Positions 56,613 to 64,000 of a DNA stretch of 64,000 nucleotides are shown one piece after another. The DNA lies in assembly GCA_001804805.1 (NCBI GenBank), contig MHBH01000040.1, positions 1 through 64,000 on the forward strand, read 5' to 3'. The notes under the pieces are model-generated. The model made no database searches, was not told the DNA's origin, and was given only the letters and a program-made list of their open reading frames with translations. This DNA is from Lentisphaerae bacterium GWF2_49_21 (lineage in GTDB: Bacteria; Verrucomicrobiota; Lentisphaeria; Victivallales; GWF2-50-93). Every line of letters begins with the position of its first letter. The stretch's first letter is position 1. A program made the position numbers and the translations under genes.

Positions 56613-56686
56613 GCGGGTGTAGCATAACGGTAATGCTCTAGCCTTCCAAGCTAGCTACGTGGGTTCGACTCCCATCACCCGCTCCA
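56613..56686 (+). tRNA. tRNA-Gly (TCC)
   Basis: A complete cloverleaf. The acceptor stem is GCGGGTG/CACCCGC, the D arm has GCATAACGGTAATGC, the anticodon loop is CTTCCAA between CTAGC and GCTAG, and the T arm is GTGGG-TTCGACT-CCCAT. Discriminator T and an encoded CCA end it. Length 74. Confidence 0.95.
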
Positions 56687-56687
56687 A

Positions 56688-56712
56688 TATAAATTTTCGA
56701 TGAAAATTTATA
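56688..56712. repeat. Palindrome between the two tRNAs
   Basis: Perfect 11-base arms TATAAATTTTC and GAAAATTTATA around GAT fill nearly the whole 28-base spacer between tRNA-Gly and tRNA-Tyr. It may be an RNase processing site in the joint transcript, or one more AT-edged inverted repeat. Confidence 0.75.
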
Positions 56713-56714
56713 AT

Positions 56715-56799
56715 GGTGGGGTTCCGGAGCGGTCAAACGGGGCAGACTGTAAATCTGCTAGCTATGCTTTCGGTGGTTCGAATCCACCCCCCACCACCA
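56715..56799 (+). tRNA. tRNA-Tyr (GTA)
   Basis: An 85-base class II tRNA. The acceptor stem is GGTGGGG/CCCCACC, the anticodon GTA lies in ACTGTAAAT, the variable arm is long (CTAGCTATGCTTTC), and the T arm is GGTGG-TTCGAAT-CCACC. Discriminator A and CCA are encoded. Confidence 0.95.
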
Positions 56800-56965
56800 T
56801 CCTTCGCTTGCCAGCTTTGCCGGCTCAGCTACGGATGGCACAGCCAGCTATGGAATATGAAACCGGTGGATGAGAATCCGCTTTCAGCAACAGGTTGAGC
56901 TGATTGCGAAATAAACGTAAAACTGTTGTTGCGAGAGCGTACCCGTTGGAGTACAAACTTTCAGT
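56797..56965. repeat. Hairpin repeats after tRNA-Tyr
   Basis: CCATCC-TTCGCT...GCTAC-GGATGG (56797-56838) begins inside the tRNA CCA and carries a smaller GCCAGCTTTGCCGGC hairpin in its loop. A CGTTGGAGTACAAACTTTCAG element follows at 56944-56964. Both belong to families seen elsewhere. Confidence 0.65.
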
Positions 56966-56966
56966 A

Positions 56967-57000
56967 CGTATTAAGTAAACGACATAGATTACTTAATACG
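56967..57000. repeat. 12-bp inverted repeat after prc
   Basis: CGTATTAAGTAA and TTACTTAATACG, ten bases apart, end six bases before the prc stop codon (prc is leftward). No U tract follows on the minus strand, so it is not a classical terminator. Confidence 0.65.
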
Positions 57001-57006
57001 CACCAT

Positions 57007-59226
57007 TTATTTTGCCAGTGCCGCAGTGTCCTCAGGTGGGGCAAGTCCTATGAAATCGCAGAGTATTTTTGCGGACTCGTCGAGGAAAAGATCATTTGCA
57101 GGCTTCTTGTCCTTCTTATATTTGCCATCTATTTTTATGCCTTCCTCCGTGGCAATCTTCTCCCCGTCCTTCTTTTTAACTGCATTTTCCTCGACAACGT
57201 CCTCGTCCATGGGATTATCAATCCTCATAAGGGCCCACTGCTGTTCGGAAAGCTTCTTCTCCTCCTTGTACAGCTCCCATCTCTTTTGTTCGTTGAGAGT
57301 CACCGACTTCTGCTCCTTTATCTTCCGGAAGCGTTCAATGTTCGAAGAAAGGATCTTGAATCCGACTTCATTCTTCCTGCGCTCGATGGATTTGGCCTCA
57401 AGTGCCGGAATGCATTTCTGCATGTCGGAATAAGCTTCGTACTTGACTGGAGTTATCGTGTCCCAGGGAAGTGAATGTTCAAGAAATTCCTCGCCGATGT
57501 CCATGCAGTCAGTGTAGGAAGGGAAGGCGATGTCGGGCTTTATGCCCTTGTTCTGCGTGGACTCCCCGTTTATCCTGTAAAACTTCGACGTGGTGATCCT
57601 GATCGCCCCTGCAGAACTCTTGAGGCCGTAGTGCCGCAGGAAATTGTCAAGGTCGTAGATTGTCTGCACTGTTCCCTTCCCGTGTGTATGGCTGTCTCCG
57701 ATCAGTATCCCCCTGCCATAATCCTTTATGGCTCCTGCGAAAATTTCAGCGGCAGAAGCGCTCAGCCGGTTCACCATGACAGCCAGGGGGCCGTCATAGA
57801 AGATTCCTTTGTCAGGATCATTTTTAACATCCACGGATCCGTTTGGATTCTTGACCTGCACGACCGGCCCCTTCTTTATGAAAAGTCCAGTCAGCGTTAT
57901 AGCCTCGAAGAGGCTTCCCCCTCCGTTGGATCTCATGTCCAGGAGGATTCCATCAACTTTATCCTTCTTGAAGCCGGTAATTATTTTCCTGACATCATTT
58001 GTCGAACTCTTGAAATCGTTGTTTCCATGGGTGGCCCCCTCGAAATCGAAATAGAAGGATGGCAGCACGAGGACTCCTATTTTCTTTTCCGAGCCGTCCG
58101 GCATCTTCATTTTCTTTATTTCGCCTTTCGCCTCCTGCTCGGTAAGCTTTACAGTGTCGCGGGTGAGGGAGATGAGTTCCGGAATCGCATGAATTCCTTT
58201 TTCCCCCTTGAGGATTGTCAGCCTGACAACCGTGTCTTTCTTCCCCCTGATCAGATTAACCACCTTGGAAAGGGGCATGTCAACGACATCCACCGGTTCG
58301 GCTTCATCCTGGGCGACGGCGATTATCCTGTCATCCGGCTTGAGCCTTCCATCGATGTCCGCAGGACCTCCCTGTATGATGTTTATGATCTTGGTATAGC
58401 CGTCCTCCATGGAAAGAGTTGCTCCGATCCCGACTAGTGAAAGCTTCATCTGGATATTGAAATCCTCTACGGTGCGCTGGGACATATAGACTGAATGCGG
58501 ATCGTAGACGTTCGCGAATGCCGTGAGATATTGTTCAAGGATGTCCGATGAATCATTGTCCTTGAGGTATCTGATGTTGTTTGAGAGCCTTTTGAGCATC
58601 CTTTCCTCCGGCGTGCCCCTGTTCCATTTTTCAACGGGCTCCTTTTCGGGCTTGGTCGAGCCAGCCTTGTCCTTGGCCTCCTCCGCTTTTTCCTTTTCCG
58701 CGCGTTCCATGAGCCTGAAATAAAGGATGTCGTTCTTGATCTTCAGCCTCCATAGCTCCTTCTGCTCATCCAGGCCGGCGGGCCATTTCTCCTTGCTCCG
58801 GTCGACCATGTAGTTCTCATCCACCGTAAAGTCGAGTTTCCCCTTTATCACCTCTTCGGAATATCTGCGGCAGTCCTCGGCCCTTTTCAGGAGATGATCA
58901 TAGACTTCAAAAGCGAAGGTGACATCGCCATTGAGGAGCATGTCGTCAAGCTCGAGCTTGTATTTTTCGAACCTCTTGATGTCCTCCTGCGTCAGGTAGA
59001 GGCGTGACGGATCGAGAGTTTTGAAATATTCATAGAAGAGCTGCTCGGATATCTCGTCGTCGAGGAGATGCTGGCGGTAGTGGTCCTTGACAAAGATGTT
59101 TGCCGTTATCCTGGCTATTATCTCCTGGTCCTTGGCGGGTTCAACTGCAAATGATGTCAGGGCCAGGACAAGAAGGACAAGTGTCAGATTTGACAGAAAG
59201 TTAAGCGTCGGGATTTTTCTAATCAT
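57007..59226 (-). CDS. prc: Tail-specific (C-terminal processing) protease
   Basis: A 739-residue periplasmic S41 peptidase. It has a signal peptide (NFLSNLTLVLLVLALTSFA), an N-terminal helical domain (to about 230), a PDZ domain (GIGATLSMEDGYTKIINIIQGGPAD), and the catalytic domain with the Ser in NRLSASAAEIFAGAIKDYG and the Lys in SHTHGKGTVQ. A C-terminal Prc-specific domain follows (about 560-739). Length fits the long Prc/Tsp type. It would process or degrade envelope proteins from the C-terminus. AGGG before the ATG supports the start. Confidence 0.93.
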   Translation of the reverse strand: MIRKIPTLNFLSNLTLVLLVLALTSFAVEPAKDQEIIARITANIFVKDHYRQHLLDDEISEQLFYEYFKTLDPSRLYLTQEDIKRFEKYKLELDDMLLNGDVTFAFEVYDHLLKRAEDCRRYSEEVIKGKLDFTVDENYMVDRSKEKWPAGLDEQKELWRLKIKNDILYFRLMERAEKEKAEEAKDKAGSTKPEKEPVEKWNRGTPEERMLKRLSNNIRYLKDNDSSDILEQYLTAFANVYDPHSVYMSQRTVEDFNIQMKLSLVGIGATLSMEDGYTKIINIIQGGPADIDGRLKPDDRIIAVAQDEAEPVDVVDMPLSKVVNLIRGKKDTVVRLTILKGEKGIHAIPELISLTRDTVKLTEQEAKGEIKKMKMPDGSEKKIGVLVLPSFYFDFEGATHGNNDFKSSTNDVRKIITGFKKDKVDGILLDMRSNGGGSLFEAITLTGLFIKKGPVVQVKNPNGSVDVKNDPDKGIFYDGPLAVMVNRLSASAAEIFAGAIKDYGRGILIGDSHTHGKGTVQTIYDLDNFLRHYGLKSSAGAIRITTSKFYRINGESTQNKGIKPDIAFPSYTDCMDIGEEFLEHSLPWDTITPVKYEAYSDMQKCIPALEAKSIERRKNEVGFKILSSNIERFRKIKEQKSVTLNEQKRWELYKEEKKLSEQQWALMRIDNPMDEDVVEENAVKKKDGEKIATEEGIKIDGKYKKDKKPANDLFLDESAKILCDFIGLAPPEDTAALAK

Positions 59227-59332
59227 AAATTCCCTATATTATATTATGGTAAATTGAAAATATGTATTTTGAATCTAACTTTTCAATTGCCGAAGGATTA
59301 AAAAACAAAAGGATTACCGGACGGGAGACGGC

Positions 59333-60811
59333 ATGAACATGCTTAAGAAGGCGAAATCATTGAAGAAGATGGAAAAGGGCGCTTACCATTCCGCAGTGAA
59401 ATCCCTGGAACTCAAGCTGGGGGAATGCCAGCGGGAAGCGCTGAAGGCCGGAATTCCAGTCATAATAGTTTTCGAAGGCTGGGATGCATCCGGCAAAGGC
59501 ACCCTTATAAACAAGCTCATGATGTCCTTCGATCCCCGCGGCTACAATGTCCATTCCACCCTGGCTCCTACTGAAGAGGAGGAACTGAGGCCTTATCTCT
59601 GGCGCTTCTGGATCAGGACCCCCGAGAAAGGGAGGATTGCAATATTTGACAGGAGCTGGTATAGGAGGTTGACCGTCGACAGGGTAGAAAAGAATGTCAG
59701 CAGGGAAAAGGTGGAAGGCGCACCCTCCGGCATGAACAATTTTGAAAAGCAGCTCTGTGCGGACGGTGCAGTGATCGTGAAGTTCTTCCTGCACATAAGC
59801 AAGAAGGAGCAGAAGCGCAGGTTCAGGAAGCTTCTTTCAAATCCCGCAACCTCATGGCGCGTCTCGAAGGGGGACCTTTCGCGCCACAGGAAATATAAAA
59901 AATATTTCAAGGCCTATTCTGAAATGCTCAGGAGGACCGATACCGCGCATGCACCATGGACCATAGTTGAAACGTCCGATCTGCGATCTGCTACCGTTGA
60001 AATATTCAGGAGGATCACCGATGCCGTCAGGAAGAAGCTTTCCGCTGCTGCGGAGCTTGGAAGAAGCCGGCCTGACATGTATGTGGGCTGGAAGAGGAAA
60101 AACAGTCCTCTTTCCAGAGCGGACCTTTCACTTTCCCTCACCAGGGATGAATATTCTGAAAGGATTGACAAGGCCCAGGACAGGATAAGGGAGCTCGAAC
60201 ACGAGATATACAGCAGGCGGATTCCTCTCCTGGTCGCATATGAAGGCTGGGACGCGGCAGGAAAAGGAGGGAACATAAGAAGACTTGTCCATTCCCTTGA
60301 TCCGCGGGGTTATGAAGTCGTTCCAATCGCGGCGCCGAACGACATTGAGAAGAAGCACCATTACCTGTGGCGTTTCTGGAACAGGGTCCCAAAGGCCGGG
60401 CATATCGCCATATTCGACAGATCCTGGTATGGCAGGATTCTTGTCGAGAAGGTCGAAGGCTTCTGCACCGCCGCAGAAGCAGAAAGGGCGTACGGGGAAA
60501 TAAACGAGATGGAGCGGCTTCTCCGGGAATCAGGCGCTGTAATTGTCAAGTTCTGGCTTCACATCGACAAGAACGAGCAGCTCAGACGTTTCAAGGAAAG
60601 GGAGAAGGCTCCCTGGAAACAGTGGAAAATCACGGAGGAGGACTGGCGGAACAGGAAAAAGTGGGAGAGGTATTTCCCTGCTGTCGAGGAGATGCTCGCC
60701 AGGACAAGCACGAAGCATGCGCCATGGACGATCATTGAGGCGAACTGCAAGCTCCACGCACGCGTAAAGGCGATTGAAACGGTGATAGAATCTCTCGAAG
60801 AAGTCTTGTAA
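59333..60811 (+). CDS. pap: Two-domain PPK2 enzyme, polyphosphate:AMP phosphotransferase type
   Basis: A 492-residue cytoplasmic protein made of two PPK2 domains. Domain 1 (about 35-240) has FEGWDASGKGTLINKL, and domain 2 (about 290-490) has YEGWDAAGKGGNIRRL as Walker A. Both carry a DRSWY motif (AIFDRSWYRRL; AIFDRSWYGRI) and an HISKKEQ/HIDKNEQ lid. Class II PPK2 (PAP) enzymes have this tandem layout and make ADP from AMP and polyphosphate. GGGAG supports the ATG. Together with Ppx it points to polyphosphate use. Confidence 0.9.
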   Translation: MNMLKKAKSLKKMEKGAYHSAVKSLELKLGECQREALKAGIPVIIVFEGWDASGKGTLINKLMMSFDPRGYNVHSTLAPTEEEELRPYLWRFWIRTPEKGRIAIFDRSWYRRLTVDRVEKNVSREKVEGAPSGMNNFEKQLCADGAVIVKFFLHISKKEQKRRFRKLLSNPATSWRVSKGDLSRHRKYKKYFKAYSEMLRRTDTAHAPWTIVETSDLRSATVEIFRRITDAVRKKLSAAAELGRSRPDMYVGWKRKNSPLSRADLSLSLTRDEYSERIDKAQDRIRELEHEIYSRRIPLLVAYEGWDAAGKGGNIRRLVHSLDPRGYEVVPIAAPNDIEKKHHYLWRFWNRVPKAGHIAIFDRSWYGRILVEKVEGFCTAAEAERAYGEINEMERLLRESGAVIVKFWLHIDKNEQLRRFKEREKAPWKQWKITEEDWRNRKKWERYFPAVEEMLARTSTKHAPWTIIEANCKLHARVKAIETVIESLEEVL

Positions 60812-60867
60812 ATAAACAGCCGTATCTGTAAATTCCATCTTTAAATTTAACCGGACTGCAGGCGAAA

Positions 60868-62670
60868 TTGAATATATTGAGCTACAAACCTACCAGAGTC
60901 TCGGCCGCTATAATAATCCTAATCATCTGGGCGGGCATATATCTGCCGGGCCTCGGTGGACGGGAAGTCCAGGGCAATGAACCAAAAAGGATGCTGCCAG
61001 CCTTGACGATGGTTGAAACAGGCAACTGGCTGACCCCTGAACTCGCCGGCGAGAAATATTACAAAAAACCCCCTCTCATCAACTGGATGATAGCGACATC
61101 CTTCATCGTCACCGGGGAAAGAAATGAATTTTCCGCGAGACTTCCAACAACGCTCCTGGTACTATGCTTCGCACTTTGCCTCGTCCTGATGCCGTCCGGC
61201 TGGCTGACCTTGGACGGAAGGATCATATCAGCTGTCATCTTCCTGACAACGATTGGGATAGTCGACAAGGGAAGGCTTATAGAAATCGACGGTGCATATG
61301 CAAGCATGACCGGAATGGCAGTCCTGACATGGCTCAATCTGCGTTCCTTGAACTCGTCAAAATGGCTTCTTTGGACCATTCCGGGATTCATACTCGGCCT
61401 GGGGCTCCTGCTGAAAGGGCCCATAATATTAATTTTCTTCTACTGCGTCGTCTTTTTCGTGCTCAAGAATGAAAAGAAACTGTCGGAGCTCAGGAAGGCG
61501 CCGCATTTTACCGGCATTCTCGTAATGGCGCTTGTGTTTTCGACATGGGCTATCTCAGCTTTTCTGGCCAACCAGGGAGAAACTGCCGCAAAGACAGCAG
61601 CGGTATCAGTTGAAGAACCGAAGATGAGCAGGGAATGGCTTTCCGACGTTACCGATATCATCTACGGCATGGACAAGTTCAGGCCAGCCTCCTGGGTGGG
61701 GAACATTTTCCAGGCTATGACTTATTTCCTGCCATGGCTCCTGTTCATACCTTTCTTCCGCAGGGAAAAATGGATTGCCGATATTCCTGAAACCCAGAGG
61801 CTGATGATCAAAAGTCTTTTCTGGGCGCTTGTAGCCGGATTCATAATTACAAGCCTTCCTCCCGGAACCAAAGCCAGATATTATGTGCCGCTGATCCCGG
61901 TAGCGGTTATAATGACAGGCTTCATGCTTTCGAATCTGCCGGAGAACAACATGGCGCACAGGATATGGAGGAACATCCTGCTGGGGCTTTCAATCCTCTC
62001 AGCGCTTGCACTTGCGGCGGGCATACTGCTGATAAACATGAGATACATTGCATATCTCTATGGATATTTTAACATGAAACCGCCTTCCCCGCTGGAATAT
62101 ATCAATTACCTGCCGACATTTCTCGTAACCGTCCTAACTGTTTCATTCCTGCTGTTTATCTTTTATAATTATAAGCGGGGCGCCCTTCTGGATTCATTGA
62201 AGCTTGCCCTGGCGACTGGCGCACTCGTAGTTGTGATAATGCTGCAGGCCTTCTGCTTCATTCTTCCTGTTGCCAGGCAATATGACATGAAGCGTCCTGT
62301 TGGAACGGCAATAAACAAATGCGTTCCACCCGGGGAGCCCTTGTATCTTTTCGATTTCGGGGTCATGAACTATGAACCGTTCATATTTTACATAAGGCAG
62401 CCTGTCAGATATGTTTTCGGAGATGACAACCTGACGGCCGATGTGAAGCATGTCCTTTTCGAAATGGAATCATACGGCAGGCGGAAAACCGACTACATGA
62501 TAGCTGCAAGGGGGCCGGTGCCCATATTGGAATTCAGATTCAAGAAGAAAGGCTATTTGATAATTAAATTCGAAAAGCCTCCTCCGTCATTCCCGAAACC
62601 GGAAAAGCCCGGACGGCCTGCGCCGTTGACTGGCAATACAAATGCGCCCACAGATTCCGGATCGAGATGA
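60868..62670 (+). CDS. ArnT-like membrane glycosyltransferase (GT39/GT83 type)
   Basis: A 600-residue protein with about 12 membrane helices. The N-terminal catalytic loop follows the ArnT pattern (YLPGLGGREVQGNEPKRMLPALTMVETGNWLTPELAGEKYYKKPPLIN in parts), with the typical Glu and the KPPL motif. GLLLKGPIILIFF and LPPGTKARYYVPLIPVAV are further family marks. Soluble C-terminal part about 480-600, with a proline-rich end. It would move a sugar from a lipid carrier to lipid A or another acceptor. The start is a TTG; no ATG fits, and only a weak AGGCG precedes it. More ArnT-like than the first glycosyltransferase at 2.4 kb. Confidence 0.78.
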   Translation: MNILSYKPTRVSAAIIILIIWAGIYLPGLGGREVQGNEPKRMLPALTMVETGNWLTPELAGEKYYKKPPLINWMIATSFIVTGERNEFSARLPTTLLVLCFALCLVLMPSGWLTLDGRIISAVIFLTTIGIVDKGRLIEIDGAYASMTGMAVLTWLNLRSLNSSKWLLWTIPGFILGLGLLLKGPIILIFFYCVVFFVLKNEKKLSELRKAPHFTGILVMALVFSTWAISAFLANQGETAAKTAAVSVEEPKMSREWLSDVTDIIYGMDKFRPASWVGNIFQAMTYFLPWLLFIPFFRREKWIADIPETQRLMIKSLFWALVAGFIITSLPPGTKARYYVPLIPVAVIMTGFMLSNLPENNMAHRIWRNILLGLSILSALALAAGILLINMRYIAYLYGYFNMKPPSPLEYINYLPTFLVTVLTVSFLLFIFYNYKRGALLDSLKLALATGALVVVIMLQAFCFILPVARQYDMKRPVGTAINKCVPPGEPLYLFDFGVMNYEPFIFYIRQPVRYVFGDDNLTADVKHVLFEMESYGRRKTDYMIAARGPVPILEFRFKKKGYLIIKFEKPPPSFPKPEKPGRPAPLTGNTNAPTDSGSR

Positions 62671-62896
62671 TCGGGATTGTCTGCCCGGCCGGAAACCGCA
62701 TGAGATTCGACTGCAAAAAACATTGCACTGCATTCTCCTGTAAAGTTTGCCTGTATGTTTTGCTTTTGGAGGAAATGAGTGTAAGTTATTCATTTAATTT
62801 TTTACAAGCTTTGCTGTTGAAGATTTCAGGGATCAGGCGCCGATCTCGAACGTCGGAACCATGCGACCTGGAATGTCATAAGAAAGAGGATGAGGA

Positions 62897-64000
62897 ATGC
62901 CCGGATACTGTAATACCTGCAAGAAACAAGTTGAATTTACCGTCGATTCCGCGACAGGCAAGCAAGCCTGCCAAACCTGCGGCACTGTACTCTCGGTTCC
63001 TTCTGTCAGCCAGCTTAATCCCGGCACAGTGATAAATGGATTCCTTGTTGAAAGCAGGCTGGGGCAGGGGGGCATGGGCGTTGTCTACAAGGCCAAACAG
63101 CTAAATCTGGAAAGATATGTCGCATTGAAAGTCCTTTCCGATGAACTCTCCCGCGATTCTGAATTCGTCGATCGTTTCTTCAAGGAGGCCCGTTCAGCGG
63201 CAAGCCTGAGCCATTCCAACATCGTACAGGTCTATGACGCAGGCAGCACTCTTGACGGGATCTATTATTTCGCGATGGAGCTTATAGAAGGCGAAACCCT
63301 GGACACAAGAATAACCCGGGAAGGCGTACTGCCTCCAAAAGATGCCATAGATATAGCGGTCAAGATTGCATCCGCCCTTGATTACGCATGGGAGAGACAG
63401 AAGCTCTGCCACGGCGACATAAAGCCTGAAAACATAATATTGAACAGCAGCGGAGGTGCGAAGCTCGCAGACCTCGGTCTTGCAAAATCCCTCCATGACG
63501 AAAAAGCCACCAAGGAAGGATTGATGGCAACGCCGTTATACGCGCCGCCCGAGGTTGTCGCCGGAGATGTCCACAGGATCGACTGCCGGTCTGACATGTA
63601 TTCCTTTGGCGCCACCTTGTACCATATGCTTTCAGGCTCTCCGCCTTTTACGGGCGATGATCCTGATGCTGTCATGAAACGGCATTTAAATGAGAAACCG
63701 GTGCCGCTTGCGCACCACAACAAGGATTTGAATCCCCTCCTTTCGAACATTGTAGATCACATGCTCGCTAAAAATCCTGAAAACAGGCCTTCTTCCTGGA
63801 AGGAAGTCTGCAAGTCACTTGAGAAGATACATGATGTCGAGAGGAAGGTCTTCCATAAGGTTGCGCCCGGGCCCTCGGCAAGACCAGGACAGCCACAGGC
63901 GCATGAGGAGGCATCTCATGATCCGCTGATGAAGATCGTGGCTGCCCTTGTCGCAACAGTTCTTCTTCTCGCCGTCCTGGCAATTGCCGTATTCCTCTTC
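62897..64000 (+). CDS. Zinc-ribbon Ser/Thr protein kinase, cut by the window end
   Basis: A 368-residue part of a longer protein. An N-terminal zinc ribbon (YCNTCKKQ...ACQTCGTV) precedes a Hanks-type kinase domain (about 50-315): GQGGMGVVYKA, VALKVL (Lys), HGDIKPENII as catalytic loop, and DLGLAKS as metal motif. The usual Arg before the catalytic Asp is Gly, so it is a non-RD kinase. A hydrophobic helix (KIVAALVATVLLLAVLAIAVFLF) begins at the end, so an extracytoplasmic sensor part should follow. GAGGATGAGGA before the ATG is a good ribosome binding site. Kinases of this build are abundant in PVC bacteria. Confidence 0.88.
   Translation, partial: MPGYCNTCKKQVEFTVDSATGKQACQTCGTVLSVPSVSQLNPGTVINGFLVESRLGQGGMGVVYKAKQLNLERYVALKVLSDELSRDSEFVDRFFKEARSAASLSHSNIVQVYDAGSTLDGIYYFAMELIEGETLDTRITREGVLPPKDAIDIAVKIASALDYAWERQKLCHGDIKPENIILNSSGGAKLADLGLAKSLHDEKATKEGLMATPLYAPPEVVAGDVHRIDCRSDMYSFGATLYHMLSGSPPFTGDDPDAVMKRHLNEKPVPLAHHNKDLNPLLSNIVDHMLAKNPENRPSSWKEVCKSLEKIHDVERKVFHKVAPGPSARPGQPQAHEEASHDPLMKIVAALVATVLLLAVLAIAVFLF

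Noticed and set aside
62667-63032. 121-codon plus-strand frame before the kinase
   Set aside because: It overlaps the start of the Ser/Thr kinase gene in another frame and has no features; the kinase start has a strong ribosome binding site.

Overview
The window looks like one contiguous chromosome segment of a Gram-negative, strictly anaerobic, fermentative bacterium. It carries a lipid A-type acyltransferase, outer-envelope style glycosyltransferases, a tail-specific protease, an electron-bifurcating [FeFe] hydrogenase, a membrane [NiFe] hydrogenase and an ion-pumping pyrophosphatase, and it shows no respiratory oxidases. LL-diaminopimelate aminotransferase, a PurH made only of the AICAR transformylase domain, a zinc-ribbon Ser/Thr kinase and many hairpin repeats between genes would fit the PVC superphylum (perhaps Lentisphaerota). 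That placement is an inference from gene content only. Base composition is close to 50% GC by eye, and no phage or intact transposon is visible.

Layout. 0.3-8.4 kb: a proteasome-fold Ntn hydrolase, hisC, an ArnT-like glycosyltransferase, a PHP phosphoesterase, a thioredoxin-fold/TPR exported protein and a small membrane protein. 8.4-17 kb: a redox hydrogenase module. hydC-hydB-hydA run rightward; a leftward block encodes two DRTGG proteins, a CBS-HATPase protein, a PHP protein and a lone HATPase, with an LpxL-type acyltransferase among them. A Rex-like operator lies between the divergent arms. 17-22.4 kb: accessory genes (a toxin-antitoxin pair, a possible group II intron scrap, umuDC with a clear promoter, a polysaccharide deacetylase). 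22.7-25.2 kb: purH (C-terminal domain) and dapL. 25.2-31.6 kb: a four-gene phosphorelay operon (periplasmic-sensor kinase, response regulator, two REC-PAS-kinase-REC paralogues). 31.8-34.7 kb: ppx, aroF, a Nudix hydrolase and a small coiled-coil protein. 34.8-51 kb: a DtxR-type regulator, hypE, hypA, hypB, a short hypF-like gene, a maturation protease, eleven genes of a Complex I-sized [NiFe] energy-converting hydrogenase with three antiporter-like subunits, hypD and hypC. 51-64 kb: hppA, a secreted protein, a CheY-like protein, a site-2 protease, tRNA-Gly and tRNA-Tyr, prc, a two-domain PPK2 enzyme, a second glycosyltransferase and a Ser/Thr kinase cut by the window end.

How the parts could work together. 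HydABC would reoxidise NADH and reduced ferredoxin together to make H2 (or run in reverse), and the membrane hydrogenase would couple ferredoxin oxidation and H2 formation to ion pumping. HppA would add to the same ion gradient using pyrophosphate, while Ppx and the PPK2 enzyme handle polyphosphate. The Hyp proteins and the protease mature the [NiFe] large subunit.

The most unusual layer is not protein coding. Many gaps between genes hold short hairpins whose flanks or loops are conserved while the stem letters change in a paired way. A second set consists of AT-edged, locus-specific inverted repeats. These lie over stop codons, between stop and start codons with the ribosome binding site in the loop, between two tRNAs, and inside coding sequence (three in the hypF-like gene, one in a PHP gene).
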